Shown one piece after another: positions 27,481 to 37,423 of a DNA stretch of 64,000 nucleotides. The notes under the pieces are model-generated. The model was not told the DNA's origin, ran no database searches, and saw nothing but the letters and a program-made list of their open reading frames with translations. Position 1 is the stretch's first letter. The number at the start of each line of letters is the position of its first letter. The stretch lies in the NCBI RefSeq assembly GCF_900155655.1, contig NZ_LT706987.1, forward strand, positions 1,013,542 to 1,077,541, in the 5' to 3' direction. The translations under genes and the position numbers were made by a program. The stretch is from Prevotella ihumii (GTDB lineage: Bacteria > Bacteroidota > Bacteroidia > Bacteroidales > Bacteroidaceae).

Positions 27481-29046
27481 ATGAGTAAGCAAACTGAAAA
27501 AATCAAAGAGCTCGTAGCTAAAAGAGAGCAAGCTCGCTTGGGTGGTGGCGAAAAGGCTATCGAGAAGCAGCACGCTCGTGGTAAATATACTGCACGTGAG
27601 CGCATTGAAATGTTAGTAGACAAAGGTAGTTTTGAGGAATACGATATGTTCAAACTGCACCGCTGCCACAACTTTGGAATGGAGAAGAAACAATACTTTG
27701 GCGATGGTGTAGTGGCAGGTTCTGCAACTATTGATGGTCGCTTGGTATATGTTTATGCTCAAGACTTTACAGTAAATGGTGGTTCGCTTTCAGAGACTAT
27801 GGCGCAAAAAATCTGTAAAATTATGGATATGGCTATGGTTAATGGTGCACCTGTTATCTGTATGAACGACTCGGGCGGTGCTCGTATCCAAGAAGGTATC
27901 ACCTCTTTGGCAGGTTATGCTGAAATTTTTGAACGCAATATTCTTGCATCGGGCGTTATCCCACAGATTTCAAGCATTCTTGGTCCTTGTGCTGGTGGTG
28001 CGGTTTACTCGCCTGCACTTACCGACTTCATCATTATGAAGGAAGATACAAGTTATATGTTCCTTACAGGTCCTAAGGTTGTAAAGACCGTAACAGGCGA
28101 AGATATTGATGCTGAAGGACTTGGCGGTGCAAGTGTCCACGCTACAAAGAGTGGTGTAACAGGTTTCACAGCTAAGACAGAGGAAGAAGCAATGGACGTT
28201 ATCAAGACTTTGCTTTCTTATATTCCATCTAACAACCGTGAAGAAGCACCACGTGTAGAGTGCACCGACCCTATTGATCGCAAGGAAGACTTATTGAACG
28301 AAATTATCCCTGACGACCCTAATCAGGCATACGATATGTATAAGGTGATTAAGGCTGTTACCGACAATGGCGAGTTCTTTGAAGTACAACCTAAGTTTGC
28401 TAAGAACATTATCACAGGTTTTGCCCGCTTCAATGGTCAAAGTGTAGGTATCGTGGCTAATCAGCCATCGGCTTACGCTGGTGTTCTTGATGCCAATGCC
28501 AGTCGCAAGGGCGCACGCTTTGTTCGTTTCTGCGATGCTTTCAATATTCCTATTGTTTCGCTTGTTGACGTTCCTGGCTTCCTCCCAGGTACAGGTCAGG
28601 AGTACAACGCTGTAATTCTTCATGGTGCACAATTGCTCTACGCATACGGCGAGGCTACTGTGCCAAAGATTACCATAACCCTCCGCAAGAGCTATGGTGG
28701 TTCGCATATCGTTATGGGCTGCAAGCAATTGCGTTCAGACCTCAACTATGCTTGGCCAAGTTCTGAAATTGCAGTTATGGGGGCTTCGGGTGCTGTTGCT
28801 GTGCTTTGTGGAAAAGAGGCTAAAGCTGTGAAAGATGCAGGCGGCGACGTGAAACAATTCCTTGCCGAGAAGGAAGAAGAGTACACAGAAAAGTTTGCAA
28901 ATCCTTATCAAGCAGCACAATATGGCTATATTGATGATGTGATTGAGCCTCGCAATACTCGGTTCCGCATCTGCCGTGGTTTGGCACAGTTGGCAAATAA
29001 GAAACAAGACTTGCCTGCCAAGAAGCATGGTTGTATGCCAATGTAA
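27481..29046 (+). CDS. mmdA: Acyl-CoA carboxylase carboxyltransferase subunit (methylmalonyl-CoA decarboxylase alpha / propionyl-CoA carboxylase beta)
   Basis: 521-residue crotonase-fold carboxyltransferase that moves CO2 between biotin on the carrier protein and (propionyl/methylmalonyl)-CoA. Seen: the DSGGARIQEG oxyanion segment near 124, GPCAGGAVYSPALTDF, the GLGGASVHATKSGV loop, and in the second half VDVPGFLPGTGQEYN and ITLRKSYGGSHIVMG. Followed by a 49-residue protein and a biotin carrier, the Bacteroidetes arrangement linked to the succinate-propionate pathway. Whether it works as decarboxylase, transcarboxylase or carboxylase depends on partners not present here. Confidence 0.9.
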   Translation: MSKQTEKIKELVAKREQARLGGGEKAIEKQHARGKYTARERIEMLVDKGSFEEYDMFKLHRCHNFGMEKKQYFGDGVVAGSATIDGRLVYVYAQDFTVNGGSLSETMAQKICKIMDMAMVNGAPVICMNDSGGARIQEGITSLAGYAEIFERNILASGVIPQISSILGPCAGGAVYSPALTDFIIMKEDTSYMFLTGPKVVKTVTGEDIDAEGLGGASVHATKSGVTGFTAKTEEEAMDVIKTLLSYIPSNNREEAPRVECTDPIDRKEDLLNEIIPDDPNQAYDMYKVIKAVTDNGEFFEVQPKFAKNIITGFARFNGQSVGIVANQPSAYAGVLDANASRKGARFVRFCDAFNIPIVSLVDVPGFLPGTGQEYNAVILHGAQLLYAYGEATVPKITITLRKSYGGSHIVMGCKQLRSDLNYAWPSSEIAVMGASGAVAVLCGKEAKAVKDAGGDVKQFLAEKEEEYTEKFANPYQAAQYGYIDDVIEPRNTRFRICRGLAQLANKKQDLPAKKHGCMPM

Positions 29047-29075
29047 TTTAGGGTATCACAAATAAAATACAGATA

Positions 29076-29225
29076 ATGAGCGATAATAAATATGCGGCTA
29101 TTGCAATGGCACTCTACGAGTTTGCTGGCAATAACGTTCACGACATCGAATCAGGTATCATTACAATCCAACCTAAGCAGACCCTTTGGAATGCTAAGTT
29201 TGAGATTATGACCAAGAAACCATAA
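29076..29225 (+). CDS. Small 49-residue protein between carboxyltransferase and biotin carrier
   Basis: Open frame from ATG at 29076 to TAA at 29225: MSDNKYAAIAMALYEFAGNN at the start and a basic end (KFEIMTKKP). It is 29 bases after mmdA and 5 before the biotin-carrier ATG, so it must be translated from the same message. Sizes and spacing recall the short subunits (OadG/MmdD-like) of sodium-pump decarboxylases, but there is no membrane helix, so that link is by position only. Confidence 0.7.
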   Translation: MSDNKYAAIAMALYEFAGNNVHDIESGIITIQPKQTLWNAKFEIMTKKP

Positions 29226-29230
29226 GACAA

Positions 29231-29659
29231 ATGAAAGAATTCAAATATACAATAGACGGCAAAGAATATAATGTCGCAATTGGCAATATCAGCGAAGACA
29301 ACATTGCTGAAGTTACAGTAAACGGCGAGGAGTTCAAAGTGCAGATGGAAAAACCTGCTGAACCTGAAAAGAAAAAGGTAGAGTTGGGCAAACCTATTGC
29401 CGACAATGGTGGCGACAACGCTGCTTCTGCTGCGAACGTAAACACATCGAATGCTGTTAAAGCTCCACTTCCTGGTACTATCACTTCTATAGAAGTAGCA
29501 ATAGGTCAGGAAGTTAAGGCTGGCGATACACTCGTTGTGCTCGAAGCAATGAAGATGCAGAACAACATTGAAGCTGAAAAAGACGGCAAAGTAACAGCAG
29601 TTGTTGTGAAAGTTGGTCAAGCTGTTCTTGAAGACGAACCTCTTGTTGTAGTAGAATAA
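29231..29659 (+). CDS. mmdC: Biotin carboxyl carrier protein of the acyl-CoA carboxylase
   Basis: 142 residues. C-terminal biotinyl domain with the EAMKM motif; its Lys is the biotin attachment site, about 35 residues from the end as usual. The centre is an Ala/Asn-rich flexible linker, and the N-terminal 60 residues (MKEFKYTIDGKEYNVAIG) form the small beta domain seen in MmdC/OadA-C type carriers. Last of the three-gene set, closed by the hairpin at 29680-29727. Confidence 0.93.
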   Translation: MKEFKYTIDGKEYNVAIGNISEDNIAEVTVNGEEFKVQMEKPAEPEKKKVELGKPIADNGGDNAASAANVNTSNAVKAPLPGTITSIEVAIGQEVKAGDTLVVLEAMKMQNNIEAEKDGKVTAVVVKVGQAVLEDEPLVVVE

Positions 29660-29679
29660 GCAACTATATCAACATAATA

Positions 29680-29727
29680 AAACCGCTATCCACAAGATAA
29701 AATCTATAGGATAGCGGTTTTTTTTAT
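29680..29727 (+). terminator. Rho-independent terminator after biotin carrier gene
   Basis: AACCGCTATCC and GGATAGCGGTT form an 11-bp perfect stem, followed by a run of eight T. Confidence 0.93.
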
Positions 29728-29748
29728 TTGTAAATTTTGGCGTATAGG

Positions 29749-29874
29749 TCAAAAAACATCTTCAGATATTATTGTGAGTTCGTCTATAAGAGAACGTAAC
29801 ACTCTTGCAGCCTTAAGTCTTGGATTTAGAGTAATATATCTTCGTATGATTTGCTTCATATGGTATTGGCACAT
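29749..29874 (-). CDS. Possible 41-residue ORF or gene remnant
   Basis: ATG at 29874 to TGA at 29749; the peptide starts MCQYHMKQIIRRYITLNPRL. The frame is open 22 codons further back without another ATG (KVKLRDTSN...), up to the end of the phytase-like gene. Composition is protein-like (helical, basic) but I know no family. It could be a truncated remnant or chance. Confidence 0.25.
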   Translation of the reverse strand: MCQYHMKQIIRRYITLNPRLKAARVLRSLIDELTIISEDVF

Positions 29875-29938
29875 TTGTATTTTATAATGAGAAAACTCAC
29901 GAAATAATTTTGCGTTAGAAGTATCTCTGAGTTTGACT

Positions 29939-30940
29939 TTACTCCTTTATAATAATTGTTCGAAACCAATCGCGCAATACTCCGCCATATTGGTTTTGAC
30001 TATCGGCACAAAGTAATAATACTTGTGAGCCTTCGCACAATTTAGGTCCTAAACATATACCTTCATAATTGGCAAAGTCTTGATGTAATAGGGTTATAGC
30101 TGTACTCCACTCCGTCAACAAATGCTTTTCTAAAGGCGTATTGTGAGCAGTTTCTGCTGAAAAAGTTGGTGTAACACAATATAGTTTATTGTAAACACGT
30201 GAGCCAAGTTTCGATTTCGAAACATAAAGTTCACGCTCTAAAACTAAGAGTTTACCACTATCTAAGGCTACTAAGTCGGCAACGCCCATAGCAAAACTTT
30301 GCCCTTCTTTTCGTGTTCGTGGTTTATCCATCACATAAAGAAATTCTGCTATTGACGCTAAAGAACTGTCGAAAGCCAATAGGCGCAATTTATTACAGAC
30401 ATTATTTGTAGCAGTAGCTTGCATACCATCTGCAGGGAGGGTGCTTTCGGTAGTTGTCCAATAAAGTTTTGTATGTGGATTATAAGTTAAAGACTCTAAC
30501 CCATAAGCAGCCGTTGCCGACTTAAACAGCGATGGTAGCGCAAGTTCTACGCCTGTCAACTGCCCATTACGGTCGTACTCTTTCACACTATTATCCGCTT
30601 CACGAGCGATAAAAAACGTATTTCGTTGAGGAATAAAAGCTATTCCCTCTTCGTCTTGATTGGAATCGGTGGAAGGATAGAAACCGTTCGCTACTACATT
30701 CTGAATATCACCTTTAAGACTATCAATGTCAATGGTAAACAAAAAGTAGCCACTCTTTTCAGCTTTATCAGATACTACTGCATATTGATTGCTTCCTATA
30801 TACGCAATTCCGCTATAATTTCCCTTAGGTACAGAATGTGGGAAATGATGTTGTGGATGCAATTTCATCACTCTTGGCACTGACTGACCAAAAGTGAACA
30901 AAGAAATAAGTAACAAAAGTGTGATAAAAAAATGTCGCAT
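29939..30940 (-). CDS. Secreted phytase-like esterase-family protein
   Basis: 333 residues from the ATG at 30940, which begins a signal peptide (MRHFFITLLLLISLFTFG). The upstream in-frame start at 30967 lies in the terminator of gmd, so I reject it. The body fits the phytase-like beta-propeller family (Pfam 13449): YSGIAYIGSNQYAVVSD near the start, DEEGIAFIPQRNTFFIARE, YGLESLTYNP and FANYEGICLGP. Members are annotated as esterase-like; substrate is unknown. Stands alone. Confidence 0.8.
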   Translation of the reverse strand: MRHFFITLLLLISLFTFGQSVPRVMKLHPQHHFPHSVPKGNYSGIAYIGSNQYAVVSDKAEKSGYFLFTIDIDSLKGDIQNVVANGFYPSTDSNQDEEGIAFIPQRNTFFIAREADNSVKEYDRNGQLTGVELALPSLFKSATAAYGLESLTYNPHTKLYWTTTESTLPADGMQATATNNVCNKLRLLAFDSSLASIAEFLYVMDKPRTRKEGQSFAMGVADLVALDSGKLLVLERELYVSKSKLGSRVYNKLYCVTPTFSAETAHNTPLEKHLLTEWSTAITLLHQDFANYEGICLGPKLCEGSQVLLLCADSQNQYGGVLRDWFRTIIIKE

Positions 30941-30952
30941 TACATTGTAAAC

Positions 30953-30983
30953 AAAAAAAGAGCACAACGAAAAGGTTGCGCTC
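30953..30983 (-). terminator. Rho-independent terminator after gmd
   Basis: On the - strand GAGCGCAAC, loop CTTTTC, GTTGTGCTC, then TTTTTTTG. It ends the manC-gmd transcript just before the phytase-like start at 30940. Confidence 0.88.
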
Positions 30984-31042
30984 TCATTAATAAATCATAG
31001 TAAAAAAGTGATGAAAAGTTTTTTTCTTCACCCAATATCTTA

Positions 31043-32128
31043 TTATTCAGGGAGTTGTGCCTTCAAGTAGAGTTTCTTAACAAACTTCATATCGTATTCT
31101 ACCATCAGCTTAACCAACTCTTTGAAACTGGTTTTTCGTGGGTTCCAACCCAATTTTGTTTTTGCCTTAGTAGGGTCGCCAAGAAGTTGTTCCACGTCAG
31201 CAGGACGGAAGTATTTAGGGTCTACTTCTACAAGTACCTCGCCTGTAGCTTTATTAATGCCCTTTTCGTCTACTCCTTCACCTTTCCATTCTAATTCAAT
31301 GCCTGCTTGCTTGAATGCTTCGGTACAAAATTCACGCACAGTGTACATCTCTCCTGTTGCAATAACATAGTCTTCAGGCTCAGACTGCTGGAGCATCAAC
31401 CACATACATTCCACATAGTCTTTTGCATAACCCCAATCGCGACGTGCACCAAGGTTGCCCAAATACAACTTATCTTGCAACCCCTGTGCTATGCGAGCTG
31501 CAGCTAAGGTAATCTTACGTGTTACGAAATTTTCGCCACGACGCTCGCTTTCGTGATTGAACAATATACCATTGCAGCAGAACATATCGTATGACTCGCG
31601 ATAATTCTTTATAATCCAAAAACCATAGAGCTTAGCAACAGAATATGGAGAACGTGGATAGAAAGGCGTAGTTTCCTTCTGTGGAACTTCTTGCACCTTA
31701 CCAAAGAGTTCGGAAGTAGATGCTTGATAGATTTTACAACTTTTTTCAAATCCACAAATACGAACAGCCTCCAACAAACGAAGCACGCCAACAGCATCTG
31801 TGTCGGCTGTATATTCAGGCACATCAAAACTTACTTTAACGTGACTTTGAGCTGCTAAATTGTAAATTTCAGTTGGTTTCACCTCGCCAATAATGCGGAT
31901 AAGTGAAGAAGAGTCTGTCATATCTGCCCAATGTAGATTGACCAATCGCTCTTTCTTCATATCTCGTACCCATTCGTCAAGATACAAATGTTCTATTCTG
32001 CCTGTATTGAATGAAGAACTACGGCGCAATAAGCCGTGAACTTCGTATCCTTTTTCAATCAGGAACTCTGCTAAGTAGCTTCCGTCCTGACCTGTAATAC
32101 CTGTAATAAGTGCTATTTTCTTTTCCAT
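31043..32128 (-). CDS. gmd: GDP-mannose 4,6-dehydratase
   Basis: Converts GDP-mannose to GDP-4-keto-6-deoxymannose, the precursor of GDP-fucose and related deoxysugars. 361 residues, cytoplasmic extended SDR. Seen: [21 protein letters not shown] (NADP-binding), [13 protein letters not shown], the catalytic [19 protein letters not shown], and [17 protein letters not shown]. Lies 74 bases after manC, so the two are probably co-transcribed and feed surface-glycan fucose. The reductase fcl is not in the window. Confidence 0.96.
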   Translation of the reverse strand: MEKKIALITGITGQDGSYLAEFLIEKGYEVHGLLRRSSSFNTGRIEHLYLDEWVRDMKKERLVNLHWADMTDSSSLIRIIGEVKPTEIYNLAAQSHVKVSFDVPEYTADTDAVGVLRLLEAVRICGFEKSCKIYQASTSELFGKVQEVPQKETTPFYPRSPYSVAKLYGFWIIKNYRESYDMFCCNGILFNHESERRGENFVTRKITLAAARIAQGLQDKLYLGNLGARRDWGYAKDYVECMWLMLQQSEPEDYVIATGEMYTVREFCTEAFKQAGIELEWKGEGVDEKGINKATGEVLVEVDPKYFRPADVEQLLGDPTKAKTKLGWNPRKTSFKELVKLMVEYDMKFVKKLYLKAQLPE

Positions 32129-32202
32129 TTTATCTATGTATGCTTCCCTTTCTATGAAGCTTTTTTCACCTTTATAATATATGTTTTTGCACAGAGCAAT
32201 CG

Positions 32203-33270
32203 TTATTTTTCACCTGCAAATTGTTTGATACGCTGCTCTTCAGAGAGTTGACAAATAAGCAATGTATTCCCTTTTTCAGCTACGATGTAACCATCAAGCC
32301 CCTGTATGACCACTTTCTTTTCGTCTGTAGTATGAACGATGCAGTTTTTACTATCAAACACTTGTATGTTCTCACCTATCAGTGCATTACCAAAGAAATC
32401 TTTCTGTGATTGTACGTGTAACGAGCCCCAAGTTCCTAAATCGCTCCAACCAAAGTCAGCAGGCGAAACAAATATCTCTTCTGTTTTCTCCATAATGGCA
32501 TAGTCTACCGAAATGCTTTCACATTCAGGATAAACTTTGTTAATCATAGCCTGTTCTTCAGCTGTACCAAGGACATTGGTTATGTTTTCAAAAATACGAG
32601 CAATGCAAGGTTGATAAATGCGGAAAGCATTAACAATGGTTGAAACATTCCAAATAAAAATGCCTGCATTCCAATAGAAACTCTTTTGACTAATATACTT
32701 TTTTGCAGTCTCTAAGTCAGGTTTCTCACGGAACTTATCAACACGGAATATCTCTTTATTGCGTGCAGAAGGTGCTGTGAGGTCGGCTTGAATATAACCA
32801 TATCCCGTCTCGGGACGTGTTGGCTTCATACCAAGGGTTACAATAGCATCTGTTTCAGAAGTAAATTTCAAACAGTTTTTAATAACTCTTCTAAACTCTT
32901 CTTGGTCAGTAACAATATGGTCGCTTGGAGTTACAACGATATTAGCTTTGGGGTCTGTCTTCTTAATTCGAAAGCTAACATACGCAATGCAAGGAGCTGT
33001 ATTGCGGCGACAAGGCTCGCTCAAGATATTTCCAATAGGAATATCAGGCAATTGTTCGTGAACTATATCGACATATCGTTCGTTTGTCACTACCCAAACA
33101 TTCTCTGGATTGGTAATTCCTTTAAAACGATCGTAGGTCAATTGCATCAACGACTTACCTACACCAAGCACGTCAATAAACTGCTTGGGCTTTTCAACAG
33201 TGCTCATCGGCCAAAATCGACTGCCAACACCGCCTGCCATAATTACGAGATGATTGTTATTGTGCATCAT
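32203..33270 (-). CDS. manC: Mannose-1-phosphate guanylyltransferase
   Basis: Makes GDP-mannose from mannose-1-phosphate and GTP. 355 residues: the nucleotidyltransferase domain only, without the isomerase domain of bifunctional ManC/AlgA proteins. Seen: [23 protein letters not shown] (GTP-binding loop), [29 protein letters not shown] and [19 protein letters not shown] at 33300-33307 (TATATTTG on this strand) is a likely -7 box. Supplies substrate to the following gmd. Confidence 0.95.
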   Translation of the reverse strand: MMHNNNHLVIMAGGVGSRFWPMSTVEKPKQFIDVLGVGKSLMQLTYDRFKGITNPENVWVVTNERYVDIVHEQLPDIPIGNILSEPCRRNTAPCIAYVSFRIKKTDPKANIVVTPSDHIVTDQEEFRRVIKNCLKFTSETDAIVTLGMKPTRPETGYGYIQADLTAPSARNKEIFRVDKFREKPDLETAKKYISQKSFYWNAGIFIWNVSTIVNAFRIYQPCIARIFENITNVLGTAEEQAMINKVYPECESISVDYAIMEKTEEIFVSPADFGWSDLGTWGSLHVQSQKDFFGNALIGENIQVFDSKNCIVHTTDEKKVVIQGLDGYIVAEKGNTLLICQLSEEQRIKQFAGEK

Positions 33271-33374
33271 ATATTAATCTTAGGTAATATTTATTTCTGC
33301 AAATATACAAATAAAAACTAAATAAATTGGTTAACCTTATCACTTTATTTGCAAATATCTAATAGAAAGAATAA

Positions 33375-33704
33375 TCAAAATAGACTTAAACTATTATCCT
33401 CTATTGGTTTAGGCTTTTCTCCTTCTTCCTTATCATCTAAAAGCAACAAGTAAAGCTGTTGCGAATTCTTATTCTCTGCATTCAACCGATAAATACCCCT
33501 GCGTGGAGATTCTATCATAGAATTTCTATCTTTGCTCATTTTTCTTAGATAATTTTGCACATATTTGTAAACCTCACTACTATCAATAGGTGTGAAAAAT
33601 GAATTGCAAGCATTGAAAACATTACGTGCAATATGTTGAACAGATAGACCATCGCTACCCGCTTCTATAAGTATTCGCAATATTTCTTTATCGTAGTAAT
33701 TCAT
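33375..33704 (-). CDS. Small winged-helix-like protein, unknown function
   Basis: 109 residues from the ATG at 33704 (MNYYDKEILRILIEAGSDGL). I prefer this over an upstream start, which would overlap the terminator at 33711-33745. The N-terminal 80 residues predict a helix-rich DNA-binding-like fold: ILRILIEAG-LSVQHIARNVFNA-VYKYVQNYLRKM, then a basic hairpin RRGIYRL. The C-terminus is acidic. Probably a small transcriptional or nucleoid protein; targets unknown. Confidence 0.65.
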   Translation of the reverse strand: MNYYDKEILRILIEAGSDGLSVQHIARNVFNACNSFFTPIDSSEVYKYVQNYLRKMSKDRNSMIESPRRGIYRLNAENKNSQQLYLLLLDDKEEGEKPKPIEDNSLSLF

Positions 33705-33710
33705 AGTATC

Positions 33711-33745
33711 AAAAAAGAGTCTATACACTAAATACAGACTCCTCT
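33711..33745 (-). terminator. Terminator after winged-helix gene 33767-34045
   Basis: On the - strand GAGTCTGTATTTAGTGTATAGACTC followed by TTTTTT. The hairpin sits just upstream of the ATG at 33704. Confidence 0.75.
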
Positions 33746-33766
33746 CTTTATTGTTGTTTCAAGGGA

Positions 33767-34045
33767 TTAAGCTAAAACCACCTTGCTTTCTTCATTCTTT
33801 ACTTTGCCTTCTTTTAACAGCCAACCAATGCCTAAAAATGTATCTTCAATGCTAATAGAAGCCATTTCTGAAATTTCAGCAGCTGAAAGTGCACATTTAG
33901 CAGCTGCTAAAGCATTATACACATCGCCTGCTCGAAAGCCTACATTCTCAGGGCTAAAGTCTGTTGTAGATATTTCCGTTGAAACCATCTTCTTCGTTGG
34001 TGTCTTCTTTGTTGCCTTTGCAGCAACAGTTTTTTTCTCTGCCAT
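33767..34045 (-). CDS. Winged-helix DUF2582-type protein
   Basis: 92 residues. A Lys/Thr/Ala-rich, histone-tail-like N-terminus (about 1-25, KKTVAAKATKKTPTKK) precedes a compact winged-helix domain: FRAGDVYNALAAAK, LSAAEISEMASI and FLGIGWLLKEGKV. This matches the Bacteroidetes family of small winged-helix proteins (DUF2582). Role unknown, likely nucleic-acid binding. Confidence 0.8.
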   Translation of the reverse strand: MAEKKTVAAKATKKTPTKKMVSTEISTTDFSPENVGFRAGDVYNALAAAKCALSAAEISEMASISIEDTFLGIGWLLKEGKVKNEESKVVLA

Positions 34046-34201
34046 ATTTTTAAATTCTACTCAAGTCAAAATAACAATTTGCTATTATATTATGCAAAGA
34101 TACACCAATTATTTTGAGAATTAGAATTTATTAATAGAAAAATTATCTACTGACTCTATTAAAAGAAACCAAATGCTTTTTTATTGATTTATATCAACAG
34201 A

Positions 34202-35962
34202 TTAAGATTTCAAGTCCAACTTTAACTCCAATTCTTCCAATTGCTTATCTGCAATTGTTGAAGGTGCATCAAGCATAACATCACGTCCGCTATTGTTTTT
34301 AGGGAATGCTATCACATCACGAATAGAGTCTAAGCCTGCCATAATACTAACATAACGATCGAGACCAAAAGCAATACCAGCGTGTGGAGGTGCACCATAT
34401 TTGAATGCATTCATCAAGAAGCCAAATTGTTCTTGTGCCTGTTCTTTGGTAAAGCCAAGTACTTCGAACATCTTTTCTTGCAAAGCTGTATCGTGAATAC
34501 GGATAGAACCGCCACCAACTTCAATACCATTACATACAAAGTCGTAAGCCTTAGCACGTACTTGTTCTGGGTGTTCGTCAAGCAAATGCAAGTCGTCAGG
34601 ATTTGGCATTGTGAATGGGTGGTGTGTAGCCATCAATCGTTGTTCTTCATCACTCCACTCAAACAATGGGAAGTCAACAATCCAAAGACATTTAAACACA
34701 TTCTTATCGCGCAAGCCCAAACGATTACCCATTTCCAAACGAAGTGAGCATAGCTGTACACGGGTCTTATTTGCCTTATCACCAGACAAAATAAGCACCA
34801 AGTCACCATCTTTTGCACCTGTTGTTTCCTTCACCTTCTGCAATTGTTCAGCTGTAAAGAACTTATCAATAGAACTCTTTACTTCGCCATCAGCACCATA
34901 CTTAATGAATACCAGGCCATTAGCACCTACTTGTGGACGTTTCACAAAGTCTGTCAATTCATTGAGCTGCTTGCGGCTGTAGTCTGCACAACCAGGTACG
35001 ACAATACCACCGATATATTCTGCTTCATTGAATACAGAGAACTCTGAAGTACCCTTCAATTCATCCATCAATTCCACAAACTCCATACCGAAACGCACAT
35101 CTGGTTTGTCAGAGCCATAACGCTTCATTGCCTCGTGCCAAGTCATTTGCTCTAACTGCTCTGGCAATTCTATGCCTCTGATTTCTTTGAATAAATGGCG
35201 AGCCATATCTTCAAAAACCTTGAGTACGTCTTCTTGATCTACATACGACATTTCGCAGTCGATTTGCGTAAACTCAGGTTGACGGTCAGCACGCAAGTCT
35301 TCATCACGGAAACACTTAGCTATCTGGAAGTAACGGTCGAAACCGCCCACCATCAACAATTGCTTCAAGGTCTGTGGACTTTGTGGCAAAGCATAGAACT
35401 GCCCTGGGTTCATACGTGAAGGCACAACAAAGTCGCGTGCACCCTCTGGAGTAGAACCAATAAGAATAGGTGTTTCTACTTCTATGAAGTTGAGATTGTC
35501 CAAGAAGTTGCGAATTAATATGGTCATTCTATGGCGAAGTTCCAAATTACTACGCACTGCTGGACGGCGCAAATCCAAGTATCTATATTTCATACGGAGG
35601 TCGTCTCCACCGTCTGTATTGTCTTCTATTGTAAATGGAGGCGTTTCCGATGCACTCAATACATTGAGTTCCTTAGCGATAATTTCAATATCGCCTGTTG
35701 GTATTTTATTATTCTTACTCTGTCGTTCGTTTACAATTCCTTTTACTTGAATACAATATTCACGTCCAAGTTTGTTAGCTTCTTCACAAAGCTCTGCATT
35801 ATCCGACTCGTTAAAAACAATCTGTGTAATGCCATAACGATCGCGAATATCTACGAACGTCATACCACCCATCTTACGTGCACGCTGTACCCAACCTGCA
35901 AGTACTACTTCTGTACCAGCATCAGTCAAGCGTAACTCTCCACAAGTTCTTGTTCGATACAT
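34202..35962 (-). CDS. aspS: Aspartyl-tRNA synthetase
   Basis: Class II synthetase, 586 residues, bacterial type. N-terminal OB-fold anticodon domain ([23 protein letters not shown]), catalytic motif 2 ([19 protein letters not shown]) and motif 3 ([15 protein letters not shown]) at the C-terminus. The middle GAD domain (about 290-400) marks the bacterial form. A TACCTTTG box (complement of 35992-35999) is 30 bases upstream. Stands alone on the - strand. Confidence 0.97.
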   Translation of the reverse strand: MYRTRTCGELRLTDAGTEVVLAGWVQRARKMGGMTFVDIRDRYGITQIVFNESDNAELCEEANKLGREYCIQVKGIVNERQSKNNKIPTGDIEIIAKELNVLSASETPPFTIEDNTDGGDDLRMKYRYLDLRRPAVRSNLELRHRMTILIRNFLDNLNFIEVETPILIGSTPEGARDFVVPSRMNPGQFYALPQSPQTLKQLLMVGGFDRYFQIAKCFRDEDLRADRQPEFTQIDCEMSYVDQEDVLKVFEDMARHLFKEIRGIELPEQLEQMTWHEAMKRYGSDKPDVRFGMEFVELMDELKGTSEFSVFNEAEYIGGIVVPGCADYSRKQLNELTDFVKRPQVGANGLVFIKYGADGEVKSSIDKFFTAEQLQKVKETTGAKDGDLVLILSGDKANKTRVQLCSLRLEMGNRLGLRDKNVFKCLWIVDFPLFEWSDEEQRLMATHHPFTMPNPDDLHLLDEHPEQVRAKAYDFVCNGIEVGGGSIRIHDTALQEKMFEVLGFTKEQAQEQFGFLMNAFKYGAPPHAGIAFGLDRYVSIMAGLDSIRDVIAFPKNNSGRDVMLDAPSTIADKQLEELELKLDLKS

Positions 35963-36045
35963 AATATCTAATTTTAATATTTTTCTTCTTGCAAAGGTAC
36001 AATTTTTTTGCGAGAATGAATAAAAGAGATGGCTATTATTAAGTA

Positions 36046-36080
36046 TAAAAACAAAAGCACCGCTCTAAATTAAGCGATGC
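36046..36080 (-). terminator. Rho-independent terminator after beta-barrel gene
   Basis: On the - strand GCATCGCT, loop TAATTTAG region, AGCGGTGC, then TTTTGTTTTT; one G-U pair in the stem. Confidence 0.8.
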
Positions 36081-36108
36081 CTTATTGTTTTATAAAAATC
36101 TTTTAGGA

Positions 36109-36717
36109 TTAGAGGTCGAACTTGTAACCAAGTGTCAACTGGAATACGCTGTTCTTAGACTTACCTACTTCGAATGCATTAGTTACACCAAAGTTGTAAC
36201 GAGCGTCAAGCTGGAAGTTAGCATATTCGTAAGAGATACCTACTGGAATAGAGAAATCGAATGCTTTTACTTTATCGAGGTCTGCATCCTTGTTACCCTT
36301 AGCGATAGGAGTATTAACGTCTGTATTGAGTTTGCTGCTTACCTTGAAACCTGGCTGAATACCGAGCTTAACTGCCAAGCCTTTAACAACATAAACGTTA
36401 GCCATAATTGGAACATTTACATAGTCAAGCTTAACTGTGTTTGTAACTTTTGACTTCAAGGGGTTAGATGCAACTTCGTACTTGTTACCTTGCATAGAAT
36501 AAAGAACGCCACCGCTAATAGAGAAAATATCAGAAACCTGATACTCACCTTCAACACCTACTGCCAAACCAATACGTGGATCAGCCTTTTCCGTATCTGT
36601 AAGCATTGCAACGTTCATACCAATCTTTGGTTGAAGGTTAAATGAACCTACTGCGTGTTGTGCATAAGCACCAACCGATGCGAGCATTACTGCTGCCATG
36701 AGAATTAATTTCTTCAT
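36109..36717 (-). CDS. Outer-membrane beta-barrel protein (porin family, PF13568-like)
   Basis: 202 residues with a cleavable signal (MKKLILMAAVMLASVGAYA). The rest is alternating amphipathic strands: FNLQPKIGMNVAML, IGLAVGVEGEYQ, FSISGGVLYSMQ, and it ends in VFQLTLGYKFDL with the C-terminal aromatic/hydrophobic strand expected of barrel insertion. Predicted as an 8-strand barrel in the outer membrane. Ligand unknown. Confidence 0.87.
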   Translation of the reverse strand: MKKLILMAAVMLASVGAYAQHAVGSFNLQPKIGMNVAMLTDTEKADPRIGLAVGVEGEYQVSDIFSISGGVLYSMQGNKYEVASNPLKSKVTNTVKLDYVNVPIMANVYVVKGLAVKLGIQPGFKVSSKLNTDVNTPIAKGNKDADLDKVKAFDFSIPVGISYEYANFQLDARYNFGVTNAFEVGKSKNSVFQLTLGYKFDL

Positions 36718-36895
36718 TTTTTTGAGTTTTAAATTATTACTTTAATAGTTGTTATTCACAATCTTAATGCAAATATATCTACTATTCAATTCACGTGCAA
36801 ATATTTTACATCAAAAAATGTAATAAAACGTTAAAATTAAAGATTTACCGTCCAAATATAGCAAAAAATACGACGTAGGGATAGAATTTTAAACA

Positions 36896-37423
36896 TTAAG
36901 TCCAAGTTATTACCATTGCATATTTATCGTTCATCGTAATACGAAGGGGTACAAATTGGTGCCCTAACAATATTATATCGTGCTGCAATAGTTCGGCTTT
37001 TTCTGTTAACAAGTCTATTTTAGCATCTTGAAAACCAAGATGATAAGCAGAAAAAAGTTTATAAATAGCTTCTTTAGCGCACCATACTTTCAGCAAATCG
37101 TCTGTTGCTGTATAGCTCTCATCGGCACGCAACAATCGATGAGCCACTCTATGTATTCTATCTGAAACATATTCTATGTCGATGCCTACACTATGTTTTT
37201 TAGAAAGCAAAATGGCTAAAAAACCTTTTGTATGGGTGATGCTTATATTATAATAAGGTATAAGGGGCTTCCCGTCTGCATTATGGTTTATCTCTACTTC
37301 ATAGCCCAACATTGCTTTTAGCAATTCAGCAGCTCCACAGCGTTCCTCTGCTCTCCCTACCCCAATTTCGCATATACCAAGCTGTATATCATCGAAAACT
37401 TGCGCAATACTACACAACTCCAT
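36896..37423 (-). CDS. 4'-phosphopantetheinyl transferase superfamily protein
   Basis: 175 residues. Motifs of the Sfp/AcpS superfamily: SVGIDIEYVSDR near 91 with the Mg-binding Asp/Glu, and WCAKEAIYKLFS near 130 (WxxKEA). It would transfer phosphopantetheine from CoA to a carrier protein. It overlaps the 3' end of gldE by 14 bases, so the genes are translationally linked. The carrier it modifies cannot be told; housekeeping ACP is possible. Confidence 0.85.
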   Translation of the reverse strand: MELCSIAQVFDDIQLGICEIGVGRAEERCGAAELLKAMLGYEVEINHNADGKPLIPYYNISITHTKGFLAILLSKKHSVGIDIEYVSDRIHRVAHRLLRADESYTATDDLLKVWCAKEAIYKLFSAYHLGFQDAKIDLLTEKAELLQHDIILLGHQFVPLRITMNDKYAMVITWT

